Counted from the stretch's first letter, positions 35,951-45,314 are shown. The stretch: 64,000 bases of DNA from Chryseobacterium sp. (GCF_019236175.1 NZ_JAFAJM010000006.1:1-64000), one strand, 5' to 3'. Made by a program: numbers and translations. The notes: generated from the sequence alone by a model not told the origin.

Positions 35951-36946
35951 ATGAAATTAAACTTTGAACACCATCAGACTGCACATTGCGAAAACGGTGT
36001 TGCCTCTAATCTACTGCTTAATAAAGGACTCAAACTAAGCGAACCTATGATTTTCGGAATCGGTTCCGGATTGTTTTTTGTATATCTTCCTTTTTTAAAA
36101 GTGAATTTTGCCCCCGGTTTCAGCTATCGCCCGATGCCCGGCGCTATTTTTAGCAAAGCAGCCAAAAGATTAGGAATTAAAATAAAAAGAGAAAAATTTT
36201 CAAATCCTAAAGATGCCCAAAAAGCCCTGGAAAGAAATCTTGAGCAAAATATTCCTACAGGATTACAGGTAGGAGTTTTTAATCTGACCTATTTTCCGGA
36301 AGAATATAAATTCCATTTTAATGCCCACAATCTTGTTGTTTATGGGAAAGAAGAAGGAAATTTTTTAATCAGTGATCCGGTAATGGACTATGTCACTTCT
36401 CTTTCAGAATCGGAATTGGAAAAAGTAAGATATGCTAAAGGAGCACTTCCTCCGAAAGGACATATGTATTATCCTATTTATGTTCCCGAAAATATCAATC
36501 TGGAAGAAGCCATTAAAAAAGGAATTAAAGATACCTGTAAAAATATGCTGGCTCCTGTACCTCTTATCGGAGTTAAAGCCATGAGATGGGTAGCCAGAAG
36601 TATCCCGAAATGGGCTGAAAAAAAAGGTTCCAAAGTGACCAATCATTATCTGGGCCAGCTGATCAGAATGCAGGAAGAAATAGGAACCGGAGGCGGAGGA
36701 TTCAGGTTTATCTATGGCGCATTTCTTCAGGAAGCTTCTGTCATCCTTAAAAACGACCAGTTAAAAGAGCTTTCAAAAGAGATTACAGCCATCGGAGATC
36801 TTTGGAGAGATTTTGCCGTGGATATTGCCAGAGTATATAAAAACAGAAACTCAAAAAGCAATATTTATCAGGAACTTTCAAAAACAATGCTTCATATAGC
36901 CGATCTGGAAGAAGCTTTCTATAAAAAACTGAGAAATGCAATCTGA
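35951..36946 (+). CDS. BtrH N-terminal domain protein (putative acyl-ACP transferase)
   Basis: The first 140 residues follow the BtrH_N family: HHQTAHCENGVASNLL with the Cys expected as nucleophile (Cys13), IFGIGSGLFFVY, and FNAHNLVVYG with a His. Butirosin BtrH transfers an acyl group from an ACP onto an acceptor. In this locus the same chemistry could join the aryl polyene acyl-ACP to an acceptor such as dialkylresorcinol; that is an inference. The remaining ~190 residues are helical with no assigned fold. It overlaps the ABC ATPase start by 11 bases. Confidence 0.75.
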   Translation: MKLNFEHHQTAHCENGVASNLLLNKGLKLSEPMIFGIGSGLFFVYLPFLKVNFAPGFSYRPMPGAIFSKAAKRLGIKIKREKFSNPKDAQKALERNLEQNIPTGLQVGVFNLTYFPEEYKFHFNAHNLVVYGKEEGNFLISDPVMDYVTSLSESELEKVRYAKGALPPKGHMYYPIYVPENINLEEAIKKGIKDTCKNMLAPVPLIGVKAMRWVARSIPKWAEKKGSKVTNHYLGQLIRMQEEIGTGGGGFRFIYGAFLQEASVILKNDQLKELSKEITAIGDLWRDFAVDIARVYKNRNSKSNIYQELSKTMLHIADLEEAFYKKLRNAI

Positions 36947-37706
36947 TATGACGGACACGATGATTGAGGTTAAAAATTTATATAAAAAATACAAAAATTC
37001 TGATGAGTTTTCTGTAAATGATATCTCCTTGACTATTGATAAAAATGAGATCTACGGAATTCTCGGTCCCAACGGCGCAGGAAAAACCACACTGATTTCT
37101 ATGCTCTCCGGATTAATCAAGCCTACTTCAGGGCAGTTTAAGATCAATGGTATGTCTCCACAAAAAGATCATTTCAAAATCAGGCAGATCATTGGCATTG
37201 TTCCTCAGGAATATGCTCTGTATCCTACCCTTACCGCCCGGGAAAATCTCATGTTTTTCGGAAGTTTATATGGCTTAAAACACAGAACACTAAAAAAAGC
37301 AATCGATGAGTCTCTGGAAATCATGGGTCTTTCAAAATTCGCAGATAAGCAGGTAGGTCAGTTTTCCGGAGGAATGAAACGCCGTTGCAACCTTATCGCC
37401 GGAACGCTTCACAATCCTAAAGTTTTATTTTTGGATGAGCCTACCGTAGGCGTAGATGTCCAGTCAAAGAAAGTGATTATTGATTTTTTACAGGAACTGA
37501 ATAAAAACGGTACCTGTATTATTTATACCTCTCACCACCTTTCTGAAGCGGAAGAATTCTGTACCAAAATCGCTATTATCGACAGAGGAAGAATTCATGC
37601 TGTGGGAACTCCTGAAGAGCTCGTAGCTCAGATTGCCCATGCTGAAAACCTTGAGGATGTTTTCATTTCATTAACCGGAAAAGAACTAAGAGATGTTGTT
37701 GTATAA
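36936..37706 (+). CDS. ABC transporter ATP-binding protein
   Basis: The nucleotide-binding subunit of an ABC exporter, with Walker A GPNGAGKTT, Q-loop VPQEYALYP, signature FSGGMKRR, Walker B VLFLDEPTVGVD and H-loop His in TSHHLSEAEE. Length 256 is standard. The start at 36936 overlaps the previous gene; Met at 36948 or 36960 would be alternatives. It overlaps the permease gene by 14 bases and must form the transporter with it. Confidence 0.93.
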   Translation: MQSDMTDTMIEVKNLYKKYKNSDEFSVNDISLTIDKNEIYGILGPNGAGKTTLISMLSGLIKPTSGQFKINGMSPQKDHFKIRQIIGIVPQEYALYPTLTARENLMFFGSLYGLKHRTLKKAIDESLEIMGLSKFADKQVGQFSGGMKRRCNLIAGTLHNPKVLFLDEPTVGVDVQSKKVIIDFLQELNKNGTCIIYTSHHLSEAEEFCTKIAIIDRGRIHAVGTPEELVAQIAHAENLEDVFISLTGKELRDVVV

Positions 37707-38961
37707 ACTGTGGAGAAGTTTTGTTAAAGAAATTCTTCTTCTGAAAAGAGATATCGGAGGAATCGTCATCATTTTCGTGATGCCCCTACTTTTGATTGTC
37801 ACCATTACCCTGATTCAGGATTCTACTTTTAAAAACCTTGAAGGTTCAAAAATCCCTATTATCTTCATTGACAATGATCAATCAGAGGTTTCAAAAAATA
37901 TAAAAGGTGAGCTGGAAAACAGCAAAACCTTCCAGCTGCTCACCAATTTCAATGAGAAATCAGCTCAGAAAGCGGTGTTTGCCGGAGATTATCAAATGGC
38001 TATCGTTATTCCTGAGCATCTTACCCAGGATTTAAATTCAAATATTGATTCAAAAGTTCAGGCCATCGTCAGTTCTTTTGGGCTTGAAAGTGATTCAACG
38101 GCCACTAAAAAGCCGGTTTCCAAGACCAAAGAGATTCATTTGTATTTTGACCCGGCCACCAATGCCGGATTCAAAAATTCTGTGATGAACTCTGTCAACA
38201 AAATGGTTTTTGAAATCGAAAATAAAAAGATTTACAAAGCATTTCAGGATCAGCTCGGAACTACAGAAAATCTTGATGAAAATAAAAACCTGATCAGCTT
38301 TAAAGAGATTAGCCCTAAAAAAGGGACCATGGATGTCATTCCAAACTCTGTTCAGCATAATGTTCCGGCCTGGACATTATTTGCCATCTTCTTCATTGTA
38401 GTTCCTTTATCTATTAACCTTGTCAAAGAAAAAAGCCAGGGAACGAGTGTAAGGGCAAGAATAAGTCCTACTCCGTATTTTGTACATATTTTAGGAAAAA
38501 CATGTACCTATCTTATCATTTGTATCATTCAGTTTTTACTGATGGTTGCAGTAGGCGTTTATCTTTTTCCTTATATGGATCTTCCGGCATTTGATGTTTC
38601 CGGAAAAATGGCTCAGCTGCTTACGGTAACCTTATTTGCAGGACTTGCAGCCATAGGCTTTGGAGTTTTACTGGGAACTATTGCAGATACCCAGGAACAG
38701 TCTGCTCCTTTTGGAGCCACTTCTGTAGTGGTATTAGCCGCTATCGGAGGAATTTGGGTGCCTGTATTTCTGATGCCCGAATTTATGCAGACCGTAGCAA
38801 AATTCTCTCCCATGAACTGGGGACTGAATGCTTATTACGACATTATTTTAAGAAATAGCGGAATCGGCGGAATTGCCAAAGAACTGGCATTTTTGCTTCT
38901 ATTCTATATAGCTACCGTATCCATTTCTATTTTTTACGAAAGAAAACTCCACAACGTTTAA
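37693..38961 (+). CDS. ABC-2 type transporter permease
   Basis: The membrane subunit partner of the preceding ATPase. It has one helix near residues 18-38, a large extracytoplasmic domain (about 40-210), then five helices from about 228 to the end, which is the ABC-2 DrrB/YhgE-like layout. It probably exports the pigment, a precursor or a lipid. It is followed 5 bases later by a thioesterase gene. Confidence 0.9.
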   Translation: MLLYKLWRSFVKEILLLKRDIGGIVIIFVMPLLLIVTITLIQDSTFKNLEGSKIPIIFIDNDQSEVSKNIKGELENSKTFQLLTNFNEKSAQKAVFAGDYQMAIVIPEHLTQDLNSNIDSKVQAIVSSFGLESDSTATKKPVSKTKEIHLYFDPATNAGFKNSVMNSVNKMVFEIENKKIYKAFQDQLGTTENLDENKNLISFKEISPKKGTMDVIPNSVQHNVPAWTLFAIFFIVVPLSINLVKEKSQGTSVRARISPTPYFVHILGKTCTYLIICIIQFLLMVAVGVYLFPYMDLPAFDVSGKMAQLLTVTLFAGLAAIGFGVLLGTIADTQEQSAPFGATSVVVLAAIGGIWVPVFLMPEFMQTVAKFSPMNWGLNAYYDIILRNSGIGGIAKELAFLLLFYIATVSISIFYERKLHNV

Positions 38962-38966
38962 ACACA

Positions 38967-39395
38967 ATGCAATCTAAAGAAAACAGATTAACCTGTACTG
39001 AAGAGGTAAGAGTAAGATTCAATGAGACAGATCCACTGGGAATTGTCTGGCACGGTCATTATATCGTTTATTTTGAAGATGGCAGAGAAGCTTTCGGACG
39101 TGAACACGGTCTGACTTATCTTGATATTCAAAAAGCAGGATATGTAACTCCTATTGTAAAAAGTACCTGTGAGCACTTTCTTCCTCTTAAATATGGTGAA
39201 ACTTTCAGCATTGTCACTACCTTTATCAATACCGTTTCTGCAAAACTGATTTATAAATACGAACTTTTCAATCAGGAAGGCAAACTGGTCTGCAGTGGAG
39301 AAACGATTCAGGTATTCCTGGATGGAGACGGAAATTTATGCTTATATAATCCGGAGTTTTTTCAAACCTGGAAAGATAAAATGGAACTATCATGA
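38967..39395 (+). CDS. Thioesterase, 4HBT hotdog family
   Basis: The 142-residue hotdog protein shows the 4HBT motif RFNETDPLGIVWHGHYIVYFED with the catalytic Asp (D in ETDPLG). In aryl polyene clusters a thioesterase of this type (ApeL-like) accompanies the ketosynthases, perhaps for editing stalled chains or releasing products. It overlaps the next ketosynthase start by 4 bases (ATGA). Confidence 0.85.
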   Translation: MQSKENRLTCTEEVRVRFNETDPLGIVWHGHYIVYFEDGREAFGREHGLTYLDIQKAGYVTPIVKSTCEHFLPLKYGETFSIVTTFINTVSAKLIYKYELFNQEGKLVCSGETIQVFLDGDGNLCLYNPEFFQTWKDKMELS

Positions 39396-40552
39396 TGAAG
39401 GAAATTTATATCACCGGATACAATTGCGTTACTCCTCTTGGATTTAATGTGGAAGCCAATTGGAATTCTCTCTTAAAAGGAAAATCAGGAGTAGCTTTAC
39501 ATCAGATTATAGAAAACTCAACCGGTAATCCTGAAGATCAAAATGAGGGTGCTTTTTATGCATCCATGATTGATTCTGAACAACTGAACAAGACATTCAG
39601 CAGCAGCTTTGAAAATCAGGACTTCACAAGACTGGAAAAAATGCTGCTTCTCAGTATGAAACCTTTAGCTGAACAGTATGAATTTACGGAAGAAACTGCT
39701 TTCATCCTATCCACAACAAAAGGAAATATCAGCTTATTAAAAAACCAAACCGAATTGCCTGAAGGAGTTTATCTTTCAGTATTAGCAAAAAAAATAGCAG
39801 ATTTTTTCGGATGTAAAACCCGCCCTGTCGTAGTTTCCAACGCCTGTGTTTCAGGGGTAATGGCTATTGCTGTTGCTAAAAATCTTATTCAGGCAGGAAA
39901 ATATAAAAATGCTTTTGTTATCGCAGGAGATGAGATTTCCGAATTTGTGATCTCAGGCTTCAATTCATTTCAGGCCATAGGATCGGAACCCTGTAAACCC
40001 TATGATATAAACAGAAACGGAATTAATATCGGTGAAGCTGCCGCAGCAGTGTATATCACAGCTGAACCTACCGGAAATGAAAAATTCAGATTTAAAGTCT
40101 TAGGAGATTCCGCCATTAATGATGCCAATCATATTTCGGGTCCCTCAAGAACAGGAGACGGTCTGTATGCAAGTATCAGAAATGCCATGACAGAAGCCGG
40201 CCTTTCTCCGGAACATATTGGCTTTATTTCTGCCCATGGCACTGCTACCCTGTACAATGACGAAATGGAAGCCATTGCATTCAACAGAATGAATCTTCAG
40301 CACATCCCTTTAAACAGTATGAAAGGGTTCTACGGGCATTGTCTGGGCGCTTCCGGATTGCTGGAAAGTATTATTTCTATGGAAAGTGCACGCCACAGCA
40401 TCCTGATTCCGTCTAAAAACTTCGAGGAAACAGGAGTATCCCAACCTTTAAATATCATTAAAGAAACCCAGCCTGCAACGATCCGGTATATCCTGAAAAC
40501 AGCCTCAGGCTTTGGAGGATGTAATGCCGCACTTGTATTGGAAAAATGTTAG
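39392..40552 (+). CDS. Beta-ketoacyl-ACP synthase with intact active site
   Basis: A KAS I/II-type condensing enzyme with Cys152 (NACVSG), His282 (ISAHGTAT) and His316 (YGHCLGAS). The family condenses malonyl-ACP with acyl-ACP. It is one of three ketosynthases in the locus with an intact triad besides DarB. Length 386 is slightly short. Its start overlaps the thioesterase and it is followed 4 bases later by a truncated ketosynthase-like gene. Confidence 0.88.
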   Translation: MMKEIYITGYNCVTPLGFNVEANWNSLLKGKSGVALHQIIENSTGNPEDQNEGAFYASMIDSEQLNKTFSSSFENQDFTRLEKMLLLSMKPLAEQYEFTEETAFILSTTKGNISLLKNQTELPEGVYLSVLAKKIADFFGCKTRPVVVSNACVSGVMAIAVAKNLIQAGKYKNAFVIAGDEISEFVISGFNSFQAIGSEPCKPYDINRNGINIGEAAAAVYITAEPTGNEKFRFKVLGDSAINDANHISGPSRTGDGLYASIRNAMTEAGLSPEHIGFISAHGTATLYNDEMEAIAFNRMNLQHIPLNSMKGFYGHCLGASGLLESIISMESARHSILIPSKNFEETGVSQPLNIIKETQPATIRYILKTASGFGGCNAALVLEKC

Positions 40553-40556
40553 AAAA

Positions 40557-41096
40557 ATGATGAAAACCAGTACCTGCACTATAGAAAATTCAAAAATAAC
40601 GATTGACGGAAACCTTATTTTTGAAAGCGAAAATCTTAGTTTCCCCGACTTTGCAAAAGAAGCATATAAGCATCTGGAACTAAGCTATCCGAAGTTCCAT
40701 AAAATGGATAATCTGAGTAAACTCGCTTTCCTTGCCTCAGAAATGATTTTAAAAGATGAAGACCACAGCAGAACAGCTCTGGTTTTTGCCAACAGATCAT
40801 CCAGCCTGGATACCGATCACAAATATCAGGAAAGTATCAATTCTCAGGACAGCTATTTTCCCAGTCCTGCCGTTTTTGTCTATACATTACCCAACATCTG
40901 CGTGGGAGAAATCAGCATTAAACACAAAATGCAGACAGAGAATGCTTTTTTTGTTTTAGATCAGTTTGATGAAAAATTTTTAAATGATTATTCTGAACAG
41001 ATCCTAAGTTCAGGAAAGGCAGATAAAGTATTATGTGGCTGGGTTGAATTGTATCAGGAAAATTACAAAGCTTTTGTATATTTGCTAACCTTATAA
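40557..41096 (+). CDS. Short ketosynthase-like protein
   Basis: The 179-residue protein aligns loosely with the N-terminal half of a ketosynthase: a helix [13 protein letters not shown], a FANRSSS strand, and [20 protein letters not shown] where a Cys sits near the nucleophile place. The C-terminal half with both His residues is absent. Similar short proteins, annotated 3-oxoacyl-ACP synthase, are known in flexirubin clusters, so this is a genuine small gene and not a recent frame break. I start at 40557 just after the previous stop; a Met at 40512 would lie inside the upstream gene. A non-catalytic partner role is possible. Confidence 0.7.
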   Translation: MMKTSTCTIENSKITIDGNLIFESENLSFPDFAKEAYKHLELSYPKFHKMDNLSKLAFLASEMILKDEDHSRTALVFANRSSSLDTDHKYQESINSQDSYFPSPAVFVYTLPNICVGEISIKHKMQTENAFFVLDQFDEKFLNDYSEQILSSGKADKVLCGWVELYQENYKAFVYLLTL

Positions 41097-41097
41097 T

Positions 41098-41163
41098 AAA
41101 TGTAACAATATCACAATATAGCAATGCAACAATAATTGATAAACTGTTACATTGATACATTGG
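41098..41163. repeat. Inverted-repeat element, AATGTAACAAT family (copy A)
   Basis: The ends AATGTAACAATATCACAA and (as reverse complement) AATGTATCAATGTAACAG agree at 14 of 18 positions, so the element folds back on itself. It fills the gap between the short ketosynthase-like gene and the ACP gene. Two related copies occur at 53209-53296 and 54815-54910. Confidence 0.6.
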
Positions 41164-41178
41164 AAAATTAAATTAATT

Positions 41179-41436
41179 ATGGAAAACTTAAAAACTGAAT
41201 TGAAGCACAAAATTATCGATGTTCTTAATCTTGAAGATGTTTCTGTAGAGGAAATTAAAGATACGGATCCGTTATTCGGAGGCGGATTAGGCCTTGATTC
41301 CATCGATGCCCTGGAGCTTATTGTTCTTCTTGATAAAGACTACGGAATAAAATTAGCTGATCCTAAAAAAGGAAAGGAAATTTTTCAATCCATCGATACC
41401 ATGGCTGCATTCATCGAAGAAAACAGAACAAAATAA
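41179..41436 (+). CDS. Acyl carrier protein
   Basis: An 85-residue ACP carrying growing chains on a phosphopantetheine arm. The attachment Ser is Ser41 in LGLDSIDALEL. I start at 41179 (MENLKTELK), which lies after repeat A and gives a normal ACP length; the earlier Met at 41152 falls inside the repeat. It is one of two ACPs in the locus; the other is at 53323 on the minus strand, and they may serve different chains. Confidence 0.92.
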   Translation: MENLKTELKHKIIDVLNLEDVSVEEIKDTDPLFGGGLGLDSIDALELIVLLDKDYGIKLADPKKGKEIFQSIDTMAAFIEENRTK

Positions 41437-41440
41437 TTTT

Positions 41441-41607
41441 TTTAAACGCTAGGTTCCCTAAGCTTTTTAAACATTAAAAATATTTTCGGGCGCAGGGGCG
41501 CTTCGCTTAGCAATGAATACCAATTATGTTTTCTTAGCTGAGTGAAACGTCCTTGCGAACTTAAAACGCTTTGATCATACAAAAGCTTTGCGCTCATTGC
41601 GTTTAAA
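41441..41607. repeat. 167-bp hairpin element between ACP and ketosynthase genes
   Basis: The outer ends are inverted: TTTAAACGC at 41441 with GCGTTTAAA at 41599, then ten unmatched bases, then AAGCTTTT at 41460 with AAAAGCTT at 41581. An inner pair (41491-41511 with 41537-41557) matches at 16 of 21 positions; all mismatches are transitions and four of the five make G-U pairs, so an RNA would fold with 20 of 21 pairs. No ORF lies inside. It looks like a dispersed intergenic repeat or MITE-like element. Confidence 0.65.
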
Positions 41608-41628
41608 TAATTCATAGAAAACTAATTA

Positions 41629-42828
41629 ATGAGTCAAAAAATTGCCATAACAGGAATGGGCATCATCTCCTCCATTGGAAATAATGTGGAGGAAAGCTTT
41701 ATTTCTCTTCAATCCGGAAAACATGGAATTTCAGACATTCAGATGTTTGAAACCCGTCATGCCGGAGCTATTAAAACAGGAGAAATAAAATTATCCAATG
41801 AGGAGCTTGTACAAAAACTTCAGCTTCATGAAGACAATAACGTTACAAGAACTTCTCTATTGGGAATGATTGCTGCAAAAGAAGCCATAGAAAGTGCAGG
41901 AATTTCAGAGATTAACGAATACAGAACCGGTCTTATTTCTTCTACCAGTGTGGGAGGAATGGATATCACTGAAAAATATTTCTACTCTTACGAAGACTTT
42001 CCTGAAAAGCAAAAATATATTGACGCTCACGATGCCGGAAATTCTTCTCTGGCTATTGCCGGTTATCTGGGATTAAAAGGCATGGTTTCTACCATAAGTA
42101 CAGCCTGCTCATCAGCCGCCAATGCTATTATGATGGGCGCTAAGCTTATCAAAAACGGTGTTCTGGACCGTGTGATTGTCGGAGGAACAGATTCTCTTTC
42201 AAAATTTACGCTAAACGGGTTCAATACCCTGATGATCCTTACGGATTCATACAATACTCCTTTTGATAATGACCGTAAAGGACTCAATTTAGGAGAGGCC
42301 GCTGCTTTTTTAGTTCTTGAATCTGAAGAAGTGGTAAAAAAAGACCATAAAAAAGTACTGGCTTACCTTTCCGGATATGGAAATGCCAATGATGCCCATC
42401 ATCAGACCGCTTCGTCAGAAAACGGACAAGGCGCCTTTTTAGCCATGCAACAGGCTTTGAAAATCTCGGGTTTGGCAAAAGAAGATATTGATTATATTAA
42501 CGTTCATGGAACAGCTACCCCCAATAACGATCTGTCGGAAGGAATTGCCATGATCAGAATTTTTGGAGAAAACCAGGTTCCTGAATTCAGTTCCACCAAA
42601 GCATTTACAGGACACACTTTAGCTGCAGCAGCCGGAATTGAAGCTGTGTTTTCAATTTTAGCGATGCAGCATAACCTCATTTTCCCGAATCTGAATTTTA
42701 AAACGAAAATGGCAGAATTTGATTTAACACCTGTTACCGAACTGAAAAAGAAGGACATTCATCATGTTCTTTCCAATTCATTCGGATTTGGAGGCAATTG
42801 TTCAACTTTAATATTTTCGAAATCATGA
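41629..42828 (+). CDS. Beta-ketoacyl-ACP synthase II-type, active
   Basis: A 399-residue KAS II-type enzyme starting KIAITGMGIISSIGNN, with Cys160 (TACSSAAN), His293 (VHGTATPNND) and His329 (FTGHTLAA). It overlaps the next gene by 4 bases (ATGA); that gene encodes a ketosynthase homologue with no catalytic residues. This arrangement is that of KS/chain-length-factor pairs of type II polyketide and aryl polyene systems (ApeO/ApeC). It is the best candidate for the polyene-elongating KS. Confidence 0.92.
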   Translation: MSQKIAITGMGIISSIGNNVEESFISLQSGKHGISDIQMFETRHAGAIKTGEIKLSNEELVQKLQLHEDNNVTRTSLLGMIAAKEAIESAGISEINEYRTGLISSTSVGGMDITEKYFYSYEDFPEKQKYIDAHDAGNSSLAIAGYLGLKGMVSTISTACSSAANAIMMGAKLIKNGVLDRVIVGGTDSLSKFTLNGFNTLMILTDSYNTPFDNDRKGLNLGEAAAFLVLESEEVVKKDHKKVLAYLSGYGNANDAHHQTASSENGQGAFLAMQQALKISGLAKEDIDYINVHGTATPNNDLSEGIAMIRIFGENQVPEFSSTKAFTGHTLAAAAGIEAVFSILAMQHNLIFPNLNFKTKMAEFDLTPVTELKKKDIHHVLSNSFGFGGNCSTLIFSKS

Positions 42829-43886
42829 ATCCGGTCTACATCAACAGTGCATCCTGCATCTCTGTTCAGGACACTTTAAATAAAAATATTCTTCAGAATC
42901 TTACTCCCGAAAATTCAGTACAGATTCTAAAAGCCATAGAACCGAATTATAAGGAATTTATTCCTCCTGCAATGATCAGGAGAATGTCTAAAACAGTAAA
43001 AATGAGTTCCGTAGCCTCCCATTATGCTTTACAGGAAGCAGGCATTGAAAAACCGGATGCTATCATTGTAGGTACCGGAATGGGCTGCTCCCAGGATTCT
43101 GAAAAGTTTCTGAAAAATGTGATTGATAATAATGAGGAGTTTTTAACACCTACCTTTTTTATACAATCTACCCATAATACAGTTGCAGGGCAGATTGCAC
43201 TTGGATTACAATGCCATTCCTACAACTTTACCTATGTAAATACTTCTTCATCACTTGAGTTTTCATTACTGGATGCACAGCTTCAGATCAATGATGATGA
43301 AGCGGAAAATGTTCTGGTAGGTTCCACCGATGAACAAACCGACAGAACAATGGAACTTTACCGTCTTAACAATACCATTAAAAAAGAAGCAGACCTTCCT
43401 GCCGATTATTTATCCTCTACTACAAACGGAGTGATCTGGGGTGAAGGGGCTAGTTTTTTCGTGGTTGGTAAAAACAAAACTGAGCAGTCTTATGCTGGTT
43501 TAAAAGACATCCGGATTATTAATACATTGGAACCAGACCATATTCAGAATTGTATTATTGATTTTTTAACCCGAAATCAGCTCTCCGGTAATGATATCGA
43601 TGTTGTTATACTAGGCTTTAGTGGTGATGCAACTTCAGATATCTATTACGCCGAAGCAATGGATCTATTCCCGGATTCAGCAATATTATATTACAAACAT
43701 CTGAGTGGCGAATTCAATACAGCCAGCGGATTTTCAATGTTTACGGCCTGTCATATTCTTAAGGAACAACAGATTCCGGAAATAATGATGATTAATCAGG
43801 TGAATAAAAATGAAGTGAAGAATATTCTCCTTTACAATCATCTGGCCGGTCATGATCACAGCCTGATATTATTGGAAAAGGTATAA
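42825..43886 (+). CDS. Chain-length-factor-like ketosynthase homologue, inactive
   Basis: The 353-residue thiolase-fold protein lacks every catalytic residue: Ser (about 142, in NTSSSLEF) replaces the Cys, GFSGDAT replaces VHGTAT, and SGEFNTAS replaces TGHTLAA. This is what is expected of a chain-length factor that shapes the pocket of the active KS. The start at 42825 overlaps the KS stop; a Met at 42798 lies inside the KS. Coupled translation supports an equimolar KS/CLF dimer. Confidence 0.85.
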   Translation: MNPVYINSASCISVQDTLNKNILQNLTPENSVQILKAIEPNYKEFIPPAMIRRMSKTVKMSSVASHYALQEAGIEKPDAIIVGTGMGCSQDSEKFLKNVIDNNEEFLTPTFFIQSTHNTVAGQIALGLQCHSYNFTYVNTSSSLEFSLLDAQLQINDDEAENVLVGSTDEQTDRTMELYRLNNTIKKEADLPADYLSSTTNGVIWGEGASFFVVGKNKTEQSYAGLKDIRIINTLEPDHIQNCIIDFLTRNQLSGNDIDVVILGFSGDATSDIYYAEAMDLFPDSAILYYKHLSGEFNTASGFSMFTACHILKEQQIPEIMMINQVNKNEVKNILLYNHLAGHDHSLILLEKV

Positions 43887-43939
43887 CCGAATAAAGGAAA
43901 AGCGGCCGATTTCTAAAAACAGACTTAAAACAGCGAACG

Positions 43940-44695
43940 ATGAGACATTATTCATTCATCCTATTTTATCTTTTCTGTAACGTTTTTATTTATGCGTTTC
44001 AAGGGAGCTTCTGGGTATATATTTTTTGTTTTCTGGCTTTTTCTGCTGTAGTAGTCTGGGGCTCTTTTCATATCGAACTGGGCTACTTTGTTAACAGTAT
44101 TATTCATAAACGTACCCGGATTAAGGAAATTGCCCTCACTTTTGATGACGGCCCTACTGAATTTACCCCTAAATTTCTGGATCTGTTAAAAGAACATCAG
44201 GTAAAAGCGACGTTCTTTTGTATCGGAAAACAGATTGAAAAATATCCGGAAACCTTTCAGCGGATTATTGCTGAAGGTCATTGCATTGGAAATCACACAC
44301 TATCTCACTCCAATTCAACCGGTTTTTTATCTGTTTCCAAAATGGTTCAGGAAATTGAAAAATGTGATGATATCATATACAATACCGGAAATACACAAAC
44401 GAAACTCTACAGACCTCCTTTCGGGGTTACCAATCCCAACATTGCCAAAGCCATCCGGAAAACTCAAAAGATAAGTATCGGATGGAATGTCCGTTCTTTA
44501 GATACCATTATTGATAACGAAAAGAAAATTTACGGAAGAATTACAAGGAACCTTAAAAAAGGCAGCATCATCCTTCTCCATGATACCTCAGAAAAAACGT
44601 ATCGTGTTCTGATAGATTTATTAGTATTTTTGAAAGATAAAAAGTACTCAACTTTTACCATTGATTCAATTATAAATTCAAAGAAAAATGATTAA
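43940..44695 (+). CDS. NodB-type polysaccharide deacetylase family protein
   Basis: A carbohydrate esterase family 4 fold with two N-terminal membrane helices (about 8-48) and a NodB domain: TFDDGPTEF (catalytic Asp and metal Asp), GNHTLSHS (metal His pair), YRPPFGVTN and LLHDT. All the usual catalytic motifs are present, so it should remove acetyl or similar groups outside the inner membrane. Why a pigment locus needs it is unknown; it could act on a sugar attached to or near the pigment. It overlaps the LolA-like gene by 8 bases. Confidence 0.9.
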   Translation: MRHYSFILFYLFCNVFIYAFQGSFWVYIFCFLAFSAVVVWGSFHIELGYFVNSIIHKRTRIKEIALTFDDGPTEFTPKFLDLLKEHQVKATFFCIGKQIEKYPETFQRIIAEGHCIGNHTLSHSNSTGFLSVSKMVQEIEKCDDIIYNTGNTQTKLYRPPFGVTNPNIAKAIRKTQKISIGWNVRSLDTIIDNEKKIYGRITRNLKKGSIILLHDTSEKTYRVLIDLLVFLKDKKYSTFTIDSIINSKKND

Positions 44696-45314
44696 AAATA
44701 TTGCTTTTGGAGCATTTTTATTAGCATCCAGTCTTTTTTTTGCTCAGAATACGGCAATGTCAGGAGCTGAAGCAAAAGCATTTGTCTCCAAAGTTTCCTC
44801 AGAAACCAAGGAGATCAAAACTTTACAAAGCGACTTTACCCAAACCAAAAAAATGGATTTTTTGGACAAAAGCATTGTGACTTACGGAAAAATGTCATTA
44901 CAGACACCCAATATGCTGAGCTGGAAATATACCAAGCCTTACCAATACAGCATTGTTTTTAAAAGCAATAAAATCTACATTAACGATCAGGGCAAGAAAT
45001 CGTCTGTGGATGCCAAGAGTAAAACTTTTGAAAAAATCAATAAACTGATTGTCGGAAGCTCAAACGGCACGATGTTCAATGATCCTGAATTTACGGTCAC
45101 TTATTTCAAAAACGGAAACTACAATATGGCTAAGTTTGTTCCTAAGACGGCACAGCTGCTGAAATATATCAAACAGATTGAACTGTATTTCCCTAAGAAC
45201 CAATCCACGGTTTCTCAGGTTAACATGACAGAAGCATCCGGAGATACTACCAATATTATTTTTAAAAATACAAAGATCAATGCTTCGATACCTGCGTCTG
45301 AGTTTAGTTTGTAG
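44688..45314 (+). CDS. LolA-like outer-membrane carrier protein
   Basis: A periplasmic protein with signal peptide (MIKNIAFGAFLLASSLFFAQ) and a LolA fold: LQSDFTQTKKMDFLDKSI, MSLQTPNMLSWKYTKPYQYSIVF, and DTTNIIFKNTKIN near the end. LolA carries lipoproteins across the periplasm; relatives in aryl polyene clusters (ApeM-type) are thought to carry the pigment lipid. The following lipoprotein gene overlaps it by 35 bases. Together with the MMPL exporter this suggests a dedicated pigment route to the outer membrane. Confidence 0.88.
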   Translation: MIKNIAFGAFLLASSLFFAQNTAMSGAEAKAFVSKVSSETKEIKTLQSDFTQTKKMDFLDKSIVTYGKMSLQTPNMLSWKYTKPYQYSIVFKSNKIYINDQGKKSSVDAKSKTFEKINKLIVGSSNGTMFNDPEFTVTYFKNGNYNMAKFVPKTAQLLKYIKQIELYFPKNQSTVSQVNMTEASGDTTNIIFKNTKINASIPASEFSL

